A stretch of DNA of 25,547 nt, from positions 1 through 25,547 of the forward strand of contig DATHBT010000016.1 in the NCBI GenBank assembly GCA_035295985.1, given 5' to 3'. Shown here piece by piece: positions 8,955 to 17,090 of the stretch (its first letter is position 1; every line of letters starts with the position of its first letter). The notes under the pieces were generated by a model that worked only from the letters and a program-made list of their open reading frames with translations, ran no database searches and was not told the DNA's origin. The position numbers and the translations under genes were made by a program. Source of the stretch: JAIVGV01 sp035295985 (GTDB taxonomy: Bacteria; Acidobacteriota; Blastocatellia; Pyrinomonadales; Pyrinomonadaceae).

Positions 8955-10739
8955 ATGGCGACACCCTACCAACTCATCACGACGGCCGCGGAGCTGCGCG
9001 CCGCCTGCTCCGCGCTCTCCCGTTTCGACGCCGTAGGCTTCGACTGCGAGACCACCGCGCTCGACCCCTACCGCGGCAGGCTGCGCCTCGTCCAACTCGC
9101 CGGCCCCGAAGGCCCGGCCTACCTCTTCGACCTCTTCCGCCTCGCGCCCGACGGCACGGCCGCCCGCGCCGAAAGCCTCGAACCGCTCCGGCAACTGCTC
9201 GCCTCCGCGCGCCCGATCAAAATCGCGCACAACGCGAAGTTTGACGCGAAATGGACGCGCCGCCACCTCGGCGTAGAGTTGGGCGGCATCTTCGACACGA
9301 TGCTCGCGAGCCAGTTGATCTCGGCCGGCGAGACGGAGGATCGGCACGGGCTGGCGGTCGTCGCCGCGCGCTACCTCGACGAGGACGTTGACAAGACGCA
9401 GCAGCTCTCCGACTGGGGCGGCGAACTCACCGAAGCGCAACTCGAATACGCCGCCCGCGACGCCGCGCTGATGCTCCCCCTGCGCGAGAGATTGATCGAG
9501 CGTCTGAAGTCGGACGGCTTGGTGCGCGTCGCGCAGATCGAGTTCGAGTGCGTCGTCCCCGTCGCCGCGCTCGAACTCGCGGGCCTCTTCCTCGACGCCG
9601 CGCGCTGGCGCGAGCAGATCGAGAAAGTCAAAAAAGAGCGCGCCGTGCTCGCCGAGGATTTGCAGGCGATGCTCTCGGAAGGCTCGTCGCAAGGCTCGCT
9701 CTTCGCCAACGCCCGCGCCGACATCAACCTCGACTCGCACACGCAGCTCTCCGCCGCCCTCAAGCGCATGGGCGTGCCGCTGCCGGACTCGACGCGCAAC
9801 TGGAAACTACAGCCGCTCGCCGCAGATTATCCGGTCATCGCCAAGCTGCTGGAGTACCGCACCGTCCAGAAGTCACTGACGAGCTACGGCGAGAACATCC
9901 TCGAAGAGATCAACCCCGTCACCAAACGCATCCACGCCAGCTTCCACCAGATCGGCGCGCCGACCGGCCGCTTCGCCTGCACGAACCCCAACGTGCAGCA
10001 GATACCGCACGCCACCGAGTACCGCCGCTGCGTCCGCGCGCAGGGGCCGGGCAGGAAGTTGATCATCGCCGACTACTCGCAGATCGAGCTGCGGATACTG
10101 GCGCACGTCACGGAGGACAAGGGGTTCATCGAGGCGTTCAACTCGGGGGCCGACCTGCACCGCGTCACGGCCGCGCAGATCTTCAACACGCCGGAAGAAG
10201 GGGTGACGAAGGAGCAGCGCGACTTCGCCAAGCGCCTCAACTTCGGCGTCGTGTACGGCATCGGCGCTCAGCGCTTCTCGATGATGACGGGCATGCCCCT
10301 CGCCGACGCCGAGGCGCTCATGGCCCGCTACTTCCAGACCTACCGCGGCCTCGACCAGTGGCTGCGCGAGGCCGCGCGCAGGGCTTTGCGCGAGCGGCAG
10401 GCGCGCACGATGGCCGGCCGCCTGGCGCGCTTCAACTTCGACGCGGAAGACCGCCAGGCCGCCTCGCTCGCCCAGCGCAACGGCAAGAATATGCCGATCC
10501 AGGGCGGATCGGCTGACATCCTCAAGCGCGCGCTCCGACTGCTGCACGACCGTCTGCGCGGCACGAGCGGCGAGATCGTCAACATCGTCCACGACGAGAT
10601 CGTCGTCGAGTGCGACGCGGCCGAGTCGGGGGCGGTGGCGAAGGCGGTCGAAGAGTCGATGTGCGAGGCCGGCGAGGAGTTCGTCACGCGCGTGCCCGTC
10701 CGTGTCGAGACGGAGATTGCGGACGAGTGGGTGAAGTGA
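8955..10739 (+). CDS. polA: Family A DNA polymerase with 3'-5' exonuclease, no 5'-nuclease domain
   Basis: A 594-residue Pol I-type enzyme for DNA synthesis with proofreading. N-terminal DEDDy exonuclease: Asp30 and Glu32 (FDCETTALD), Asp97 (HNAKFDAKW), Tyr165 and Asp169 (LEYAARDA), all present. Polymerase: TGRFACTNPNVQQIP, motif A DYSQIELR at 373-380 (Asp373, steric-gate Glu378), motif B R422-K426-F430-YG (O helix, Phe at the sugar-discrimination site) and motif C HDE at 546-548. Classical Pol I has about 900 residues with an N-terminal FEN domain; none is encoded here, and the upstream gene is a membrane protein. The QIGAPTGRF...CTNPNVQ wording and the length recall the Aquifex/viral-type Pol A branch. 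A full-length PolA may exist elsewhere in the genome. The start ATG abuts the upstream stop. Confidence 0.95.
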   Translation: MATPYQLITTAAELRAACSALSRFDAVGFDCETTALDPYRGRLRLVQLAGPEGPAYLFDLFRLAPDGTAARAESLEPLRQLLASARPIKIAHNAKFDAKWTRRHLGVELGGIFDTMLASQLISAGETEDRHGLAVVAARYLDEDVDKTQQLSDWGGELTEAQLEYAARDAALMLPLRERLIERLKSDGLVRVAQIEFECVVPVAALELAGLFLDAARWREQIEKVKKERAVLAEDLQAMLSEGSSQGSLFANARADINLDSHTQLSAALKRMGVPLPDSTRNWKLQPLAADYPVIAKLLEYRTVQKSLTSYGENILEEINPVTKRIHASFHQIGAPTGRFACTNPNVQQIPHATEYRRCVRAQGPGRKLIIADYSQIELRILAHVTEDKGFIEAFNSGADLHRVTAAQIFNTPEEGVTKEQRDFAKRLNFGVVYGIGAQRFSMMTGMPLADAEALMARYFQTYRGLDQWLREAARRALRERQARTMAGRLARFNFDAEDRQAASLAQRNGKNMPIQGGSADILKRALRLLHDRLRGTSGEIVNIVHDEIVVECDAAESGAVAKAVEESMCEAGEEFVTRVPVRVETEIADEWVK

Positions 10740-10744
10740 GCAAT

Positions 10745-10859
10745 GGTCAGTGGCCGGTGGTCAGTGGTCAGTCGTTTGTGTCAATCCGACCTGCGCGCCA
10801 CGTCGAAGGTGTTCAGGGAGGGCGATGCTCAAATCACTGACCACCGGCCACCGGCCACT
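10745..10859. repeat. Inverted heptamer-repeat element 2 (GGTCAGT family)
   Basis: Left arm 10745-10772 has four heptamers (GGTCAGT, GGCCGGT, GGTCAGT, GGTCAGT). Right arm 10836-10859 has ACTGACC, ACCGGCC, ACCGGCC, ACT. The centre is about 63 bp. It starts five bases after the polymerase stop and ends one base before the stop of the convergent permease, so it occupies the whole gap. A bidirectional terminator role is plausible but no T-run follows. Confidence 0.85.
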
Positions 10860-10860
10860 T

Positions 10861-12375
10861 TTATCTGTCGTGCGAGTCGGCCACGGTGGTTCTCCTGCGC
10901 CAGAGGAAGTAGGCGGGGAAGCCGGTGAGGACGATCAGGTAGCCGATGCCGGAGGTGGCGGGCGCGAGGTAGGCGAGGTCGAGGACGACGAGCGCGGCGA
11001 GCAGGACGTAGAGGATGGGGACGAAGGGGTAGCCGTGGGTGCGGTAGGGTCGCTCAGCCTCTGGCCGCTTGCGGCGCAGGACGATGACGGCGGCGACCAT
11101 CAGGGCGTAGAAGACAAGGTCGGCCGAGATGATGTATTCGAGCAGTTGCGTATAGACGTTCCCGTAAGTGATCGCCCCCGTTCGCGGGTCGGTCGAGACG
11201 GTGCGCGGCAAAGTTAAAAGCGACGCCCACAGCCCCTGCGCTACGAGCGCGACCGCGGGGACGTGTTTCGCGTTCAAACTCCCGACGCGCCCGAAGAACA
11301 ACCCGTCGCGCGCCATCGCGTAATAGACGCGCGCGCCGGCCAGCACCAGCCCGTTGTTGCAGCCGAAGGTCGAGATGATGATGGCGACGGCCATCAGCAC
11401 CGTGCCGGGCGCGCCGAAGATGACCTGCATCGCGGCCGTCGCCACGCGGTTCTGCGGCGCGTTCTGGATTTCGGGGAGCGAGAGCGTCGTCACGTAGGCG
11501 AGGTTGGCGAGCAGGTAGAGCGCGACGACGAGGCCGCAGCCGAGCAGCAGAGCGCGCGGCAAAGTGCGGCCCGGATCGCGCACCTCGCCGGCCGTGAACG
11601 TCACGTTGTTCCACGCCGACTGCGCGAAGAGCGGCCCGACCATCGCGCGGCCCAAAAGCATCACGAGCGCGAGTCCGCCCGCCACGCCGATGTCGCTTTG
11701 CGCGCCTTCCGGCGTCCAGCCGTTCGCCCACGAGTCCCACCACGCGGAGGTGAAGGCCGCGCCCTCGCTGCGCGTGCCGAAGGCGAGGCCGAGCACGATG
11801 AGCGCGGCGAGCGCGCCCGTCTTCGTGAACGTGAAGACGTTCTGAATCCACTTGCCGACCTTGAGGCCGAGCGTGTTCGTGAACGTCAAAAATAAGATCA
11901 TCACGACGGCGACGAGCTGCTGCGTGGAGAGCGAGACGGCGTAAGAGCCGAACACGCGGCGCGGCTCGACGAGGTAGCTCGCGCCCGACACCTGCGGCCA
12001 GAGCACGCCGACGAAGTTCGCGAACGCGACCGCCACGGCCGCAATCGTCCCCGTCTGGATGACCAGCAGCAGCGACCAGCCGAACAGGAACCCCCACGCC
12101 GGCCCGTAAGCCTCGCGCAGGAAGACGTACTGCCCGCCCGCGCGCGGCATCATCGCCGCCAGCTCCGCGCACGAGAGCGCGCCTAAGATAGTCAGCAGCC
12201 CGGCGAGCGCCCACGCCGCGAGCAGCCAGCCGGGCGCGCCCAGGAGCCTTGAGGACTCGGCCGACACGATGAAGATGCCCGACCCGATCATCGAGCCGAC
12301 GACAATCGTCGTCGCGTCCACGAGGCCGAGGCCGCGTTCGAGCCGCTGCGCGCCGGCCCTGTTTTCGTCGCCCAT
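10861..12375 (-). CDS. APC family amino-acid permease
   Basis: An inner-membrane amino acid/polyamine/organocation transporter with about 12 helices (504 aa). The frame extends to 12537, but those 54 residues cross the promoter region and are not membrane-like. ATG 12375 (MGDENRAGAQRLERGLGLVD) precedes helix 1 correctly and has AAGGA 11 nt and AGAAGAG immediately upstream. GSMIGSGIF at 27-35 is the unwound helix-1 binding motif; ELAAMMPRAGGQYVFLREAYGP is typical of the LAT-like/SteT branch. Helix 6 to helix 8 segments follow and the C terminus is short and polar. The substrate is probably a neutral amino acid, but this is inferred from the family. Single gene, divergent from the sugar dehydrogenase. 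Confidence 0.93.
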   Translation of the reverse strand: MGDENRAGAQRLERGLGLVDATTIVVGSMIGSGIFIVSAESSRLLGAPGWLLAAWALAGLLTILGALSCAELAAMMPRAGGQYVFLREAYGPAWGFLFGWSLLLVIQTGTIAAVAVAFANFVGVLWPQVSGASYLVEPRRVFGSYAVSLSTQQLVAVVMILFLTFTNTLGLKVGKWIQNVFTFTKTGALAALIVLGLAFGTRSEGAAFTSAWWDSWANGWTPEGAQSDIGVAGGLALVMLLGRAMVGPLFAQSAWNNVTFTAGEVRDPGRTLPRALLLGCGLVVALYLLANLAYVTTLSLPEIQNAPQNRVATAAMQVIFGAPGTVLMAVAIIISTFGCNNGLVLAGARVYYAMARDGLFFGRVGSLNAKHVPAVALVAQGLWASLLTLPRTVSTDPRTGAITYGNVYTQLLEYIISADLVFYALMVAAVIVLRRKRPEAERPYRTHGYPFVPILYVLLAALVVLDLAYLAPATSGIGYLIVLTGFPAYFLWRRRTTVADSHDR

Positions 12376-12420
12376 CTCTTCTGCCGTCCTTGCCGCGGGA
12401 GTGTCGGAGAGCGGGCGCGT

Positions 12421-12449
12421 ATGTTGAAAGCAGTCGCCCCGACTGTCAA
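12421..12449 (-). promoter_or_regulatory. Candidate promoter for the APC permease
   Basis: On the minus strand, TTGACA (12449-12444) is followed by a 17-bp spacer and CAACAT (12426-12421), 46 bp before the ATG. The -35 hexamer is perfect and the -10 is 3 of 6. The spacer contains GTCG-GGG-CGAC, a small dyad that could be an operator. Confidence 0.5.
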
Positions 12450-12530
12450 GACTTTCGCCGCCCGCACCCCGTCTCGCGCGACTTCCGACGGCCGCGAGGC
12501 GTCCATGATTTGGCGTCCCTGCGTCCTTGC

Positions 12531-12560
12531 TTGACACCCGCCTTGCCGCTCACCTAGGCT
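12531..12560 (+). promoter_or_regulatory. Candidate promoter for the nucleotide-sugar dehydrogenase
   Basis: Perfect TTGACA at 12531-12536 with TAGGCT at 12555-12560 (18-bp spacer, weak -10), 51 bp before the ATG. A better -10-like TATAAG at 12579-12584 has only TTGACC at a 13-bp distance (12560-12565), too close for a standard promoter. Start site uncertain. Confidence 0.35.
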
Positions 12561-12611
12561 TGACCGCTTGTTGGTGACTATAAGAAAGCGCCTGCCGCGA
12601 CAGCGAATTAC

Positions 12612-13967
<1,356 letters not shown>

Positions 13968-13970
13968 GAA

Positions 13971-14076
13971 GCTGTTAGCTGTTAGCGATTAGCTGTTAGC
14001 AAAACCGAGACCGTGATCGAGACGGAAGCCGCTAGCTGTCTTTCTTCCGGCTAACAGCCAACAGCTAATAGCTGAC
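13971..14076. repeat. Inverted heptamer-repeat element 3 (GCTGTTA family)
   Basis: Left arm 13971-14000 has GCTGTTA, GCTGTTA, GCGATTA, GCTGTTA, GC. Right arm 14052-14076 has TAACAGC, CAACAGC, TAATAGC, TGACA. The roughly 50-bp centre contains a nested CGGAAG/CTTCCG pair. It shares TTCCGGCT next to the right arm with element 1, so homology reaches beyond the heptamers. It starts three bases after the dehydrogenase stop and ends next to the wecB ATG. Confidence 0.87.
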
Positions 14077-14077
14077 A

Positions 14078-15199
14078 ATGCTCAAAGTTATCAGCGTCGT
14101 CGGGGCGCGGCCGAACTTCATGAAGGCCGCGCCCGTTTTTGCGGCGATGAGCCGCCGCCCCGCAGAGTTCCGCCCCCTCCTCGTCCACACGGGTCAGCAC
14201 TACGACCCGCGGATGTCCGGCGACTTCTTCCGCGATCTCAACCTGCCCGAGGCGGACGCGCACCTCGGCGTCGGCTCCGGCTCGCACGCCAAGCAGACGG
14301 CCGAGGTGATGCGCCGCTTCGAGCCGGTCGTCCTCGAACACAAACCCGACTGGGTCGTGGTCGTCGGCGACGTGAACTCCACGCTCGCCTGCGCGCTCGT
14401 CTGCGCCAAGCTGCTCGTGCCCGTCGCGCACGTCGAGGCCGGGCTGCGCAGCCGCGACCGCACGATGCCCGAAGAGATCAACCGCCTGCTCACGGATCAG
14501 ATCGCGGATCTGCTGCTCACCCCTTCGGCCGACGCCGACGAGAATCTTCGGGCCGAGGGCATCCCGCCTGAGAGAATCCGCCTCGTCGGCAACGTGATGA
14601 TCGACTCGCTCCTCGCGCAGCTGCCGCGCGCCGACGGCTCGCGCGTGCGCGAGGAACTGGGCGTGGCCGGTCGGGACTACGCCGTCGTCACGCTGCACCG
14701 ACCGTCGAACGTGGACGACGCCGTGGTTCTCGGCCGGATACTCGCGGCCCTAGCGGAGATCGCCGAGCGCCTGCCCGTCGTCTTCCCCGCCCACCCTCGC
14801 ACTCGCGCGCGCATCGGCGAGTTCGGCCTGACGGGGTTGATGGAGAGGGCGGGCGGGTTGCGACTGACCGAGCCGCTCGGCTACCTGGACTTCCTGCGCC
14901 TCTACAGCGGCGCGCGCCTCGTGCTGACGGACTCCGGCGGGTTGCAGGAGGAGACGACCGCGCTCGGCATCCCTTGCCTGACGCTGCGCGGGAACACGGA
15001 GCGCCCCGTCACCGTCACGCACGGCTCGAACCGCGTCGTGGGCACGGACGCCGCGAGGATCGTCTCGGCGGCCCGCGAGGCTTTGGACTCCAGGCGCGCG
15101 GGCGAGCCGGCGCGCGTCCCGCCCCTGTGGGACGGCCGCGCCTCCGAACGCATCCTCGACGCGCTGCTCGAAGCCCACGCGCGAAGGGGTGGCGGGTGA
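14078..15199 (+). CDS. wecB: UDP-N-acetylglucosamine 2-epimerase (non-hydrolysing)
   Basis: Interconverts UDP-GlcNAc and UDP-ManNAc; cytoplasmic GT-B fold. The 373-residue product is the usual length. Seen: VVGARPNFMKAAP at the N terminus, HTGQHYD, the catalytic Asp98 in GDVNSTLA, Glu120 in HVEAGLRS, MPEEINR at 130-136, His207 in TLHRPSN, the UDP-binding LTDSGGLQEE and LRGNTERPVT. All active-site positions known for E. coli/Bacillus WecB-MnaA are kept. It follows the dehydrogenase, separated only by the heptamer element. Together they supply UDP-ManNAc and probably a ManNAcA- or GlcNAcA-type precursor. ATG 14078 has no good ribosome-binding site because the repeat forms its leader. Confidence 0.96.
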   Translation: MLKVISVVGARPNFMKAAPVFAAMSRRPAEFRPLLVHTGQHYDPRMSGDFFRDLNLPEADAHLGVGSGSHAKQTAEVMRRFEPVVLEHKPDWVVVVGDVNSTLACALVCAKLLVPVAHVEAGLRSRDRTMPEEINRLLTDQIADLLLTPSADADENLRAEGIPPERIRLVGNVMIDSLLAQLPRADGSRVREELGVAGRDYAVVTLHRPSNVDDAVVLGRILAALAEIAERLPVVFPAHPRTRARIGEFGLTGLMERAGGLRLTEPLGYLDFLRLYSGARLVLTDSGGLQEETTALGIPCLTLRGNTERPVTVTHGSNRVVGTDAARIVSAAREALDSRRAGEPARVPPLWDGRASERILDALLEAHARRGGG

Positions 15200-15312
15200 A
15201 GGTCGGGGGACAGCGCGACGGCGACGCGCGCCCCGCGCGCGAGTGGGACTTCCGCCTCCGGGCGCTGCTCAACCTCATGCTCTGGTACGAACGCTGGGTA
15301 GAGCGGACGTAA
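15196..15312 (+). CDS. Tiny coupled ORF, possible asparagine-synthase C-terminal remnant (38 aa)
   Basis: A GTG at 15196 overlaps the wecB stop (GTGA) and has AAGGGG six bases upstream, a good ribosome-binding site placed inside the end of wecB; stop TAA 15310-15312. The product ends FRLRALLNLMLWYERWVERT, whose Leu/Trp pattern is like the extreme C terminus of glutamine-hydrolysing asparagine synthases, which often occur in polysaccharide loci. The rest of such a gene is absent. It may therefore be a deletion scar read as a coupled mini-ORF, a real small protein, or chance. Confidence 0.4.
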   Translation: MKVGGQRDGDARPAREWDFRLRALLNLMLWYERWVERT

Positions 15313-15338
15313 GCCGCTGCCCGCCGCGCCTGCTCAGG

Positions 15339-15965
15339 ATGCAGAACCCTTACGATCTGATCGCCGAACAGTGGGACGCGGGCGGGCGAGTGTTCCGGCA
15401 GCGCCGCTACGTCGATCTGATCCTCGAAGGGTTAGAACGGGGGGCGCGGGTGCTCGACGTGGGGTGCGGGACGGGGCGGCCGGTCGCGGAGTATTTGGTC
15501 GCGCGCGGCTTCCGCGTCGTCGGCCTCGACAGCTCCGAGGGAATGCTTGAGATCGCGCGGCGCGCCGTGCCCGGAGCGGAGTTTATCCGGGGCGACATGG
15601 CCGTGGCGGAGTTCGGTGAGGGGTTCGCGGCGGCCGTCGTGTGGGATTCGCTCTTTCACGTCCCGCGCGCACGGCACGCGGAGGTCTTCCGCAAACTCCA
15701 CGCTGCGCTCGTGCCGGGCGGCCGACTCCTGCTCTCCTCGGGCGGCACGGGCGACGAGGGCTTTACTTCAGAGATGTACGGCCAGACCTTCTTCTACAGC
15801 GGGTTCGCGCCTGAGGAGACTCTGGCGCTGCTCGAACGCGCGGGCTTTGAGGTCGAACTGTGCGAAGTTGATGATCCTTCATCGCTCGGCCACGTCGCCA
15901 TCGTCGCCCGAAAGCCCGCCCGTCGAGACGGGCCTCCACACGGCCCCGAAAACCTCAAACCATAG
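15339..15965 (+). CDS. Class I SAM-dependent methyltransferase
   Basis: A 208-residue Rossmann methyltransferase. The open frame begins at 15189, but the first 50 residues are Arg/Pro-rich and overlap wecB and the tiny ORF; ATG 15339 (MQNPYDLIAEQWD) gives the expected N terminus. Motif I VLDVGCGTGRP is at about 38-48, the acidic end of strand 2 is in VVGLDSSEGMLEIAR, DMAVAEFGEGFAAAVVWDSLFHVP covers motifs II/III, and LVPGGRLLLSSGG follows. No substrate can be assigned; its position suggests glycan or small-molecule methylation. Oddity: the terminal Asn-Leu-Lys-Pro and the TAG lie in the AACCTCA heptamer array, so the tail and stop come from the repeat. Confidence 0.85.
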   Translation: MQNPYDLIAEQWDAGGRVFRQRRYVDLILEGLERGARVLDVGCGTGRPVAEYLVARGFRVVGLDSSEGMLEIARRAVPGAEFIRGDMAVAEFGEGFAAAVVWDSLFHVPRARHAEVFRKLHAALVPGGRLLLSSGGTGDEGFTSEMYGQTFFYSGFAPEETLALLERAGFEVELCEVDDPSSLGHVAIVARKPARRDGPPHGPENLKP

Positions 15966-15985
15966 ACCTCAAACCTCAAACCCTC
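15951..15985. repeat. Single heptamer array 7 (AACCTCA / GGTTTGA family)
   Basis: Five consecutive 7-bp units: AACCTCA, AACCATA, GACCTCA, AACCTCA, AACCCTC. Unlike the others it has no inverted partner nearby. It straddles the stop codon of the methyltransferase and fills most of the 38-bp gap to the convergent epimerase. Confidence 0.8.
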
Positions 15986-16003
15986 TCACCCCGACGCCTA
16001 GTA

Positions 16004-16933
16004 TCAGATCACTTCCCTCTGCCAGTCTGCGACGCACGAGGCGAGGGCTTCGTCGAGCGGGCGGGGCTGCCAGCCGGGGGCGAGCGCGCGAAGGCGCGTC
16101 ACGTCCGCGCGCCACGCGCGCGGGTCGCCGGCGCGCGCGACGTTACGGCAGCGGATCGTTTTGCGCGGCGCGACCCGCGCGCGGATGCGCTCGGCCAGCT
16201 CCAGCGCGCTCGTCTCGACGCCGCTCGCCACGTTGAGCGTCGTGAGGCGCGGGGCCGACGGGTCGTCGCTCAGCCGCTCGGCCACGGCGAGCAGCGCGCT
16301 CGCCGCGTCGTCCGCGTGCAGGTAGTCGCGCGTCTCGCGGCCTGTGCCTTCGAGCCAGACGGTATCGTCGGGGCCGGCGAACTGTCTGAACAGCTCCCAG
16401 ACGAGGAGGCGTCGCTGCGCGGGGCCGAAGACTGAGAAGAGGCGGCAGACGGCCGCGCGCAGGCCGAAGCACTCGGCGTACTCGCGGGCCAGCATCTCGC
16501 ACGCCGCCTTGTGAAACCCGTAGGGCGAGATGGGCCGCGCGGGCGTCTCCTCGCCGACCGGCAGGCGGGGCGGGTCGCCGTAAACGGCCGCGCTCGAAGG
16601 GAAGACGACGAGGGCTTCGGGGGCCGCGCGGCGCACGGCTTCGAGCAGGTTAGCGAAGGTGAGCACGGCGGCGCGCAGATCGTCGAGCGGCGCGGCGAAG
16701 GAGGCGGCGACGGAGGCCGTGCCGGCGCAGTGGAAGACCGCGCCGGGCGCGAAGTCGCGGACGATCCCGCTCAGGTCGGAGGCGAGCGCGTCGGCCTGCG
16801 CGAAGCGGCCGGGCCACCCGCGCGCGGGCTGCGAGGCGCGGGCGACGCCGAGCAACTCGTGGCCGGCGCGGGCCGCCGCGCGGCCGACGCTCCCGCCGAC
16901 GAAACCGTTGCTGCCCGTGACGAGAATCTTCAT
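16004..16933 (-). CDS. NAD-dependent epimerase/dehydratase (extended SDR)
   Basis: A nucleotide-sugar-modifying enzyme of the extended short-chain dehydrogenase family, 309 aa. N-terminal NAD motif VTGSNGFVGG; catalytic Ser in FPSSAAVYGDPP (about 113-122); Tyr/Lys pair in SPYGFHKAACE (about 140-150); substrate-side GTGRETRDYLHADDAASA. The wording fits GalE/RmlB/GDP-sugar reductase relatives; the exact reaction cannot be chosen. It is the last gene of the minus-strand export operon. The ATG at 16933 is directly preceded by heptamer element 4 with no Shine-Dalgarno, so translation may depend on transcripts from upstream. Confidence 0.9.
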   Translation of the reverse strand: MKILVTGSNGFVGGSVGRAAARAGHELLGVARASQPARGWPGRFAQADALASDLSGIVRDFAPGAVFHCAGTASVAASFAAPLDDLRAAVLTFANLLEAVRRAAPEALVVFPSSAAVYGDPPRLPVGEETPARPISPYGFHKAACEMLAREYAECFGLRAAVCRLFSVFGPAQRRLLVWELFRQFAGPDDTVWLEGTGRETRDYLHADDAASALLAVAERLSDDPSAPRLTTLNVASGVETSALELAERIRARVAPRKTIRCRNVARAGDPRAWRADVTRLRALAPGWQPRPLDEALASCVADWQREVI

Positions 16934-16934
16934 A

Positions 16935-17090
16935 GCAGTGGTCAGTGGTCGGTGGTCAGTGAAAATCCGTCAGCCATCAGTGGTCAGTTGTCCGTTGCAC
17001 GTGTTTCGTCGGCTCGACGCCCACGACTTGAGATTCAATGTGCATAGGCTCGAACAACTGACCACTGACTACTGACCACCGATCACTGCT
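16935..17090. repeat. Inverted heptamer-repeat element 4 (GGTCAGT family)
   Basis: Left arrays 16940-16960 (GGTCAGT, GGTCGGT, GGTCAGT) and 16969-17002 (diverged, with a clean GGTCAGT at 16982). Right array 17054-17088: ACAACTG, ACCACTG, ACTACTG, ACCACCG, ATCACTG. It separates two minus-strand genes. The right end encodes the last Gln and the TGA of the upstream glycosyltransferase; the left end touches the epimerase ATG. It shares CGAACAACTGAC with element 5 at the centre-proximal edge. Confidence 0.85.

Noticed and set aside
10861..12537. Longer start for the APC permease at 12537
   Set aside because: The extra 54 residues are not membrane-like and cross a good promoter; ATG 12375 has better ribosome-binding context.
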